Part shown: one piece after another, positions 55,490 to 64,000 of the stretch
Numbering within the stretch: the first letter of the stretch is position 1
Layout of the letters: each line of letters opens with the position of its first letter
Source of the DNA: Cheiracanthium punctorium
Taxonomy: Eukaryota > Arthropoda > Arachnida > Araneae > Cheiracanthiidae
Reading direction: 5' to 3'
Length of the DNA: 64,000 bases
Assembly (NCBI GenBank): GCA_038373885.1
Contig: JAWZYV010010269.1
Location: 1-64,000, forward strand
Notes under the pieces: generated by a model
The model's database searches: none
Told to the model about the DNA's origin: nothing
Seen by the model: the letters and a program-made list of their open reading frames with translations, nothing else
Translations under genes and position numbers: made by a program

Positions 55490-56050
55490 CCTTTCTTTTG
55501 TTGACTTGAGCTATGGACAGGGATGTTATCCTGTTGATAGACCCAGTTTGATCTGCATGTGCATTTAATAAATATGTGTTTGATATTTCTTCACAACATT
55601 CAGACTTCATTCTTTGCAAATGCTAATTTCCATATGCTATCAAAACAAAAGGCTCCCCAAATCATAACAGATTCATTGTTCATTTGCCTTTTTGAGAAAA
55701 TCTGTTGTTCTGCTCTTAAATCATACAGGTAATTTTTGCAGCTATCTGGCCCATTAAATTTCTTTTCACCACTAAGTATAATTCCACTTTCCATTCTGAT
55801 CTGTGGAAGTGGTACATTCTTTTTCTCATGATAATCATGCCAATTTTTGTTGCTACATGAGTTTGTTTGGAAGCCTTTAAAAAATTTTTGATGTTTCCTT
55901 TTATAATTTACTTTCCACATAGTAATGCAAGAATATTTCACAGCCAGTACATGCTTCTTTCTATAATGAGGATTCTTTATCCACACATTCCTGGACCAGT
56001 GTTTTTCCAAATTAAGCTTCAGTTTGGACCCTCTTTTTTGATTACCATCT
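55490..56050 (-). pseudogene. Tc1-like transposase, degraded
   Basis: The minus strand encodes RGSKLKLNLEKHW..., then IILSGEKKFNGPDSCKNYLY (decayed form of the [14 protein letters not shown] motif, with the first catalytic Asp replaced by Gly), LRAEQQIFSKRQMNNESVMI-WGAF, and after a frame change WVYQQDNIPVHSSSQQ (QQDNAP-type motif with the second catalytic Asp). Only the central DDE region remains. It belongs to the same general group as the copy at 42750. Confidence 0.8.
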
Positions 56051-57136
56051 AAAACTTTTATATAACTTCATTTTTATCAGTGTTTTAAACAATTTATAAG
56101 GTTTGCCATTTGTTTCAAGGACCCTTTCATTATGATAAGTTGTTATCATAATTCTCTGCCATTTTAATTCCCTGACAACCATTTACCTTTAACCATAGTT
56201 TTCCTGTGGAAAACTAGGAAATCTACAAAACATTCTTTACAAGCTTTTTAAATTATCAGTAGTTTTTTTGTCTTGTATGACAAGAAAATTTTATCTTTTT
56301 AAGCTTTTTTCTAATTGATCTGTCCCCAAAAAGTTGAGAAAACAAATTGATATTCCTTTTAGTAGATTAATTTTGTTATTAGGTTAAGTTTATTTTGTAA
56401 TTTATTAAGGGTTAGATGATTCTTGTTTTATGTGATTTTTTTTTTTTTTTAAGATGTCCTTAAAACACAGACTTTTATCAAATTTGCAACCATATAAATT
56501 AAAGTGCTGGAATCAATCCAAACATGCGCAGAAAAAAAAAATTGTCTTAAAACATGACATTAAAAAATAGCCTAAGAAGAAACTATTTGAATTTTTTGTT
56601 GTGTAACAGACTTTCAGATCTTAATAAAAACCTAAATAATTCTTGAAATAGTAGAAATTTAGCCTTGATATCTTGTTAGAAGTACAAAAAGTAAGAACTA
56701 TAATTTGAACTAAGGATATTGATAGTTTGCTCATTTTTGGGATACTGTGTCCCCTTAAGCATTTTATCAAATGAAAGCTATAGTTGCATGTAAAATTTCA
56801 TTCTTAGATTCTACTGCTAAAAAAGTTGTGTCAGCTGAAAGATCTGTAATTCTTTCAAGTGCCATATTTATGTTCATTTAATAATAGCAGGGTGTCTACT
56901 GGCAACAAAAAAGGCGACTTTTGCTACAAAGATTAGACGACTTTTTTGATCAAAAATCATTTTCATACTATTTTTAAGTTTTTGGCTACTTGTACCTTAC
57001 TCCAGGCGACTCATTTATAAAACAGATTTCAGTAACTCCCTTTTCTTTTCAAAGTTGCTCTATTGGTCATTCATCAAACATTCAAATCTATTTTTTTAAT
57101 CATGCTATAAAAATAAATCTGCTATATACTGTGTTA
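56051..57136. other. Intergenic, AT-rich
   Basis: A short TE-like piece at 56884-56990 (CAACAAAAAAGGCGACTTTTGC) resembles another at 57895-57975. No genes. Confidence 0.35.
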
Positions 57137-57138
57137 TA

Positions 57139-57770
57139 CAGTGGAGCATCGTTTGTACGACGATCGTTTATACGACGTTTACATTTATACGATGTTTTAG
57201 TGTGGTCCCAATTCATTCCTATTCGTTGCAATGTAAAAATAAATCGTTTATACGACGCACAAAATCGGTTATACGTCGTTTTGCTCTAGTTTGAACATGT
57301 TTATTTTTCTTGTGTATTTTAAGAACATACGTTTTTTTTTTTTTTTTTTTTTTTTCCGGCGGTCGATTTGTGTTTTCAGGTGTTCCTAAAATTTTTTAAT
57401 TCTAAGTAATGGACAGACAACTTTCGCGATATGGGAGGGGGAGGGGGCTAATTATAACTCAATGCCAGTCATCACGTCAAATAACCATAGATAAATTTTT
57501 CTGTTAACATATGTAAAATTGTTAAATTTAAGAAAACAAATTTGGTACATAAAAAGAAAAAATAAAGGTATGTACATTTAAATGGCTTAGTATACTTTTT
57601 TCCTTTTTATTATTTGTTTGTTTTGGTTTGTTTAATATATAAGTTTATCTAAAGCAACACATTAAACATTAAAATTAATTTAAAAAATAGTTCTAGTTTT
57701 AAAAGTGAAAATCGATTATACGAACGTTTTTCGATAGTCCCTTCGGCGGCGTATAAACGATGCTCCACTG
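57139..57770. mobile_element. Pogo/Tigger-like MITE, 632 bp, TA target
   Basis: The inverted termini begin CAGTGGAGCATCGTTT at both ends and are bordered by TA (57137-57138, 57771-57772). The ends are followed by repeated (T)TATACGACG motifs. CAGT termini and a TA target fit the pogo branch of Tc1/mariner. No transposase inside. Related fragments lie at about 32770-32870 and 34669-34740. Confidence 0.85.
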
Positions 57771-57772
57771 TA

Positions 57773-60700
57773 TAACGCATGAAGCTTTTTAATCTATCAT
57801 TTTATTCATTCTGTCTTAAATGAAGCTACATGATGTATGTTTATTTCTTAACTACAAAATCATGAAAAAGTGGAAACTAAAATTAAGGAAATGGCTACTA
57901 AGCAGGTGACTTTTTTATGTCAGTGAGGCTACCTATGAGACTATTTTTGCCTCCTGACATTGGTGGACACCCTGAAATAGCCTTTCCCCCTATCTATTTG
58001 TATCACAATGTGCGATATATTGTTTACATTTTTCAGTTAAACATTTGCTTACTTTCAGTTTAGAAGTATACTTTCTTAAAAAAGATATGTTGATGTTAGT
58101 ATTTTTTCTGTTTTCAAATTGCTTAAAAGTTCATACTTTTTAAAATCTCAGTTTATGTTGTAAAACTCAAAATTATCATTATCTGGTTTTATATTGTAAA
58201 TTGCATTTTTGTTGGGATATTTGAAGCTAATAATGCCGTAGTGTATCATTAGCTTTTACAATAATATGTCAAAGACTCATCAAATAACTGGTAATGCCTT
58301 TCAGTGGGCTATGCAAACTTTTACATATCTACCAAGCTCAATTTTCCTTTTAACTCAAATGTCTTGTTTATTTTATCAACAAAATCTCTTTAAAAGAATA
58401 TATCTTAAGTCAGTGCTCTAGAACCAGTCATGAAATATCATGTTTCATACACACACATATATATATATACGTATGAATACAGTATATTTAAAATTTGAGT
58501 CATTCTTTTTAGCAAACTGTTTTTAAGTAATCCATGTAATGTGCTAGTTTGATAAATGTAAAATAATTATTATTAATAAATCATTTTAATCTGTGCAATG
58601 TTAATTTTTTAGTTGTAAAGGAAACATTTATTTGATCTATGCAATGTGTTAATTTAAAAAGTATGCTTCCCCCCCCCCTGCTGTTTACAACTTCCTGACT
58701 TAAACTAATCTGAATTATGTTTAGTAGTAAATCTTGTTAATTTTTACTTTTTGTTATTTAATATTTGTATAAATAATTCCATGTTGGATTTATACATTTT
58801 TATATTCGTACTTTCTATATGTCACTTTGATTTATTATATATAATTATATTTATAAATTTATTCCATGTTTTATTTAATAATATTAATGTGTACATTTTA
58901 TGTGTTCATTATAAATATGTGTTCAATATAAAAATAAGATCACTATATGAAGTGATAAAACATGCTACTGTGTGTGTGAGTTATTAAATTTTAATAGTCA
59001 GACTTAACAACACAGATGCAATAATATCTGTTGAGATTAACTTTTTTTATATTTATTAAACTATAGATTTTCAAACTAATGTCCAATTTTTAGGAAGAGC
59101 TATGGCTTAGAAGATAATTGTATTCTAAAAGTTTGTTGTATTTTGAAGTAGAAATCATATTACCTTGGATAAAAATGTGCCTAGAAAGTAAACTTATGTC
59201 AAGATTACAATTCATGAGTACTGCTGATATCACATTTTATGTGTTTAATATGAGCCAAATGGACAAAGTAAAAGTGGCTAACTTTCTGTAACTCATTGAT
59301 AATAGACTTTGTGCTTTTGCACAGTATCTTGAATGCATACTTTTACATATTCATGCACATATTAAACAGGGTGTTCACAATAAAGTTAGAAAAATATTAC
59401 TATCGTCAAGTGACTCATTTCTTTCTTTATTTCTTTCTTTTTTTTTTTCTTTTGAGGGGTGAGGGCCACATATTGAATTCAAGAATAAAAAAGGTAAGTT
59501 TTTCTTAAACTTTGAAAAAAATGTATTAAGTGAAAAGATTTTCAGACAAGATTGCCCCCTCGATGCTACACCTATGGTTATTTATGTACACAATCAATTA
59601 CCAGCTCTACTAGCAATTTTGCTTGGGTTACCACTGACCATGTAGCCGGCTGATGGTGACTCGAGCAGTGTAGCTAGTAGGGTACTGAATTGCCTAGATT
59701 TGCACAGCATTCATTTTTGTTCTTCAATCAAGTATTCACTTATGTATGAAGGTGATGATGTATTTTAATGACATTTGAACAAGTAATACTTTAAGCACTT
59801 GTATATCTATCCAAAATGCTGGATAGCAAACATTTTTCAATCATTTTGTTTCTTTTCGCCTCCACAAAAGTATAGAATTTTTAGAAATGTAAATTGTATT
59901 TCTATTTGAAATAGATATTGTAAATATAGCATTTAGAAATATAAATTGTATTTTGAGTAAAGTTCTTTATCTTCATTATTCTTTAGTTATTTTGTTTAGA
60001 TTAATTTTGCACTATCTGCAGTTTGTATGTCTTTATTTGCAGCTCTGTGTTTTCATTATGAGTTTCTTTTACAATGTTTTCCATAACTAAAGCAGCATTA
60101 CACATTTCATATATTTTGACTTGTTAACTAGTGTGCCAAAGAATTGTTTTGTTTTGTTATTAAAATGATTGTCTTTTTTATAGCTTTAAGTTTTATTTAC
60201 ATAGTGTTGTTTTATTTGCTTGATATTTTTGTGCTGTCATGTGTTTGTCTTATTTTACAGGTACAGTGTTGATGTAACTAAAAATTTGTGAACACCCTGT
60301 CTTTGCATTTTTTTATACTAATGAATCAGCCCATGTCTTTCTTATACAGATTTGCCTTCTAATTTAACTATCTTTGTTCTGGAATATAAGTTTCATACAT
60401 TTTTCCTTAGTGGTAGTGTAATATCATTAGATAAAACATTTTTCTATTTTGATAAAGTAAATGAGTAACATAGTAGTACGATTACGTGTTTTGATGATAT
60501 CCATAAAAATATTACAGTTTAATTTTGAAGATGTGATGTGTTGATAAGTATGTTATTAGTGTACAAAACTTCACAAAAAATTAAAAATGTTCTATTTTAA
60601 ATATATTTTAATTTTTAGTTTTAAAAAGAAAAGAATACTACTGTTACATTACTATCTGTAACATCTTGCAAATTTTGTTTGTGACTATTTTCTTGCTGCT

Positions 60701-60786
60701 TCCTGCTGTCACTGGTACTTATATGTGTATGTACAGTTGAAAACACATCTACTTAAATTGTTTACATCATATCAGTTTATTATACC
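57773..60786. other. Intergenic, very AT-rich
   Basis: No features supported apart from simple repeats: (AT)n at about 58456 and a (TTTC)n/poly(T) run at about 59420-59452. Confidence 0.4.
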
Positions 60787-60940
60787 CAGTGCTGTAACTA
60801 GAGACCACATCACTTAGAGGCAAATCTTAATTTTGGCAACCCTTCAGCAGGGTGCCCAGAACAAACAATTTTTTAATGTCCCCTTCAGCACATCAACCTG
60901 GCCACATGCCCCATTTGTCCCCCTCCTCCTAACTGTGGCC
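60787..60940. mobile_element. Possible hAT-like MITE, 154 bp
   Basis: CAGTGCTGTAACTAG opens a GC-richer block ending GTGGCC. The flanks ATTATACC and TTTATACC match at 7 of 8. The inverted termini are poor, so this is a weak call. Confidence 0.35.
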
Positions 60941-61145
60941 TTTATACCATAGCTAATATCAAATTCTAGCTTTTAAAAATCTATAGACTTAAATTTGTTT
61001 CATCTATAACAATCAAATAAAAAAAAAAAAAAAAAAAAAATGTAGGAACTTGTTCTTTTGATATAGAATCATAGTGAAATAAAATCTGGGTGAGCCTAAA
61101 GTTTGTTAAAACTTGAAAATTCATTAAAAAAGAATTTTTAAAAGA

Positions 61146-61496
61146 TTCCAATTTGCATGAATAGAATTAGAGGGAGATCAGATATTTTCCTGACAAAAGA
61201 AGTTGTAGTTCCATAAGTTATCCATAGATGTGCTGACATACACAGTATGAAGCATCTTTCCAATTTTTTAAAATCTTAAGTCTTTTTTAAGTTTCCTTGT
61301 CCTATCAATGTAAACTGCGATTTTGTACCATTATTTGTCGTTTTTCATGAATTTTTGATGAAGCCTGATTCAAAGTTTAAAAATTCATGGCTTCACTCTG
61401 TGTATGTCAGTAATATCTAATGATAATTTTGGAACTACTGTTTTTTTATGTCATTAAAGTCTGGTCTCTCTCTAATACTATTCATACAAATGGCAA
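61146..61496. mobile_element. Diverged foldback element, arms about 105 bp
   Basis: The arms run from TTCCAATTTGCATGAATAGA at the left to its imperfect inverse at 61480-61496, with the best-preserved part CTGACATACACAG...GAAGC (61233 onward) pairing with GCTTCAC-TCTGTGTATGTCAG (about 61390-61411). Many mismatches mean it is old. No ORF. Confidence 0.6.
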
Positions 61497-64000
61497 TTTA
61501 TTATTATTTTCTCTTAATGAATTTTGAGTGTCAACAAAATTTTTTAATTACCCCCCCCAATCTGTACTTATATCACAGCACAGAGTAATGTAATTTGAAA
61601 ACTAGCTAAGTTACTGTGATTACATTGAAAAAGTCCACTCTGAAAATAAGTCAGTCATGTGAGATTGAGCATGAAGCATCTTTTTAAAATAGAAAATAAA
61701 TCTTTCATTGATTAAGTACTTACTAAAACAAAGAGCTAAGTATCATAGTAGATACTTTAAAATTTCTGCTTTTAACTATACAACTATTTGTCCAGATTAA
61801 TTTTCCGTTATCTTGAAATCAGTTCTGTATGAGATATTGATATTTAGTTTATCATTTTTGAGGGATTAAAAGAAATTTCATAAGTACATATGAATGAATT
61901 AAAATTTGGTTATACTCTATGCCATTAAGTTATTTATAATTATCTTAAACAATTAACTATATCCGTGCATATATTTTTATTATATGTAGTTTTCCCCGTT
62001 TAATTTTGAATAAAAAATTTAACCATTAATGGTTTTATTCAATCATTTTTTTTAATCTTATCCTTTTTGTCTATTATAACATAACTTTTGTTTCAGTGTT
62101 CTTTTAAATACTGCAGAATTATCTCAAGTGAATTCATCAATGATAGATGTTTTATTCTGACTTTAAAAAATCATTGCTATCAAATCATATGAACTTTCAT
62201 AACAATTTGTTTAAAAAAAGGCACTATTAAATCATTGAATAATTTAAAAATTGAAACAGCATTGGATTTTATTGATGTAAAAATTTAATTATTAAGAACA
62301 GGTTTCTCTTGAAGAAATTTGAATCTTTAACACTTGTTTATGTAAAAATTCACGTCTTTACTACTACTTGTTAATTAAAAAATTGTAAACTGATTTTTTT
62401 TAAGTTGATAATCTTAAAAATTTGTTAGTGGAGCAACAGAAAGTGCTTTGTAGTTAATGAAATTAGCCTTAGTAACCTCAAAAGGGCAAGATATTTTATT
62501 GTTATATATTTTTTGTAGTTTTTCTCATTAAGAGTAGAATTTCTTTCTCTAAAAAGGTCCTTTTCATGCTTGAAATTGGTTTAACTTTTAGGGCATTTTA
62601 TGCATATGATTTCACAGTTAATTATAATTTAAAGCCAAATCTGAAGGTCTAAGACTGCCATATGTATTGAAGTAGGGTTTGAATTTGCAATCTGTGAAAT
62701 AGAAGGAAAGTTTACCAAATACAATATGTACCATTCATTCTTACAGGTTGCACTTTATGTGTAACATGTAAAAATGAATAATTTTAATTGCAATTTCCCT
62801 GCCCCCCACCCCTCCTCGACAATTATACATGCTTAATTGAATGAAAGGTAGTACTGTCAAACAAAATAATGCTTTTTTGTATCTTAACTGTAAATATGGA
62901 ATTAACATAATATACATGCTTTTTCATTTAAAAACACTTCACTAGTAATACTAAATACTGGTAGTAGTACTAAGTAGCATTGTTAATCAAATGTAAAACT
63001 ACTGCTATTGACTTGAAAATTTTCTCTCTCATATTGCTGTCATGTTTATTAGTTTGTATTGTAAAATCAAACCTCCATATTGTAGAACATCTGAAAATTT
63101 ACAGTTTTAAGACTAGTCTTTAAGCCTGTTTAAAATATTAAATATGTGAGATTTTCTTAAATATTGGCAGCTGTGTCTGAATATGTGTGAAAGAACGTAT
63201 ATACACTTTGGTTGAAGTAATAGCTGTTTCAGTTGTAACTGAAACCAGCTATGCTGAAATTTATAAATAGCATTAATACTTAATTTACTGTGTTGTATGT
63301 TGTGAAGCATATGTGTTCTAGAAAACATGCTATTTCCAAAGTTTGATTATATTTTGCATGTGTAGTTTTGCTATTAATTTAAAATATTGTCACTATTATA
63401 TTTTTATTATAGTAATCTAGTCATTTTTCTAGTTACTGTTAAGTTTTAAATTTTAAATATAGTGTTTTGAGCACTTCTTCCCCCCTCTTAAATTATTATT
63501 TAAGACTTCAAGATATTGAAATTACATATAAAAAATCCAGAAATGTATTATAGTCTGTGTAGCTGAATAGTATACTTGTTTATAAGTGTTAAATTCAATT
63601 ATATATCCAATTAAAGTGTTTGTTGTAATTATTGGTTAGCTTCAGTTATTATTTTTATCAACAAATTTACTATACCAATTTTTGTTTTACATTTGTTTTG
63701 TAGTTTTAATCATGAGAGGTTCAAGTGTTTTAAAACTGTTAAATTTGTTTTTGTATTTTAATTTTTCAAAATTGAAATTGTTATTATAGAAAAGTTTTTT
63801 TTGTATGTGCTCATTACTTATTACTTTTATATTAGGAAGATGTAGTAGAAACTAAAAATTTAATATTTTTATGAATATTAAATTTTTAGATATTTGGGCT
63901 ATTCTAAGACTTGAGATTTGACAATAATAATGAATAAGCATGTCAGTAAAAATAATTAATTAAACAAAAGAGACCATTCATTACTTATTAAAAGTTATGC
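61497..64000. other. Intergenic, very AT-rich, nothing recognised
   Basis: No coding frame, RNA gene or bounded repeat was recognised on either strand up to the end of the window. Confidence 0.45.

Overview
This is AT-rich eukaryotic DNA from an animal. One nine-exon host gene is spread over 39 kb, all its introns are GT-AG, and nearly everything else is transposable-element debris. The mix of hAT, Tigger/pogo, Tc1, Merlin-like, Helitron and Penelope-like elements with tRNA-derived SINEs, together with the gene's sequence, suggests an arthropod, perhaps a chelicerate such as a spider. That placement is inference; no sequence search was possible.

Host gene. The + strand carries what looks like the complete coding sequence of ethanolaminephosphotransferase 1 (EPT1, SELENOI family), positions 13707-52757. 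I located nine exons: 13707-13760, 27793-27861, 29137-29329, 35036-35298, 35444-35555, 39566-39614, 41221-41401, 49938-50123 and 52692-52757. They join in frame into 390 residues with a complete CDP-alcohol phosphotransferase signature. Vertebrate SELENOI has a selenocysteine UGA just after its KPNSD motif. This gene reads KPSSD and then TAA, so it has a true stop at the selenocysteine site.

Layout. 1-1.2 kb: first exon of a SWIM zinc-finger protein (minus strand) and a CpG-rich region upstream of it. 4.2-6.9 kb: SINE-like sequence and a Helitron relic ending in a 16-bp palindrome plus CTAG. 8.8-11.2 kb: a nearly intact hAT (ZMYM1-like) transposase. 12.9-13.35 kb: a hAT MITE, with another foldback element inside it, just upstream of EPT1 exon 1. 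Intron 1 (14 kb): a broken Tigger transposase interrupted by a 190-bp hammerhead-bearing insertion, a Merlin-like relic, a 720-bp foldback, a tRNA-SINE and a 2.07-kb hAT element. Introns 3-8: a dimeric tRNA-SINE, several MITEs, a dead Tc1 transposase and a 3.25-kb inverted pair of Penelope-like elements. Downstream of 52.8 kb: a hAT MITE, a dead Tc1 transposase, a pogo-like MITE and foldbacks in otherwise unannotated AT-rich DNA.

Most notable system: Penelope-like retroelement sequence with hammerhead ribozyme motifs. A head-to-head palindromic pair lies in EPT1 intron 7, flanked by a 14-bp target duplication and carrying a hammerhead motif at each outer end. A separate 190-bp hammerhead hairpin with a 12-bp duplication lies in intron 1. 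Two of the three motifs are in the sense orientation of the host transcript, so they could cleave the EPT1 pre-mRNA inside its introns.
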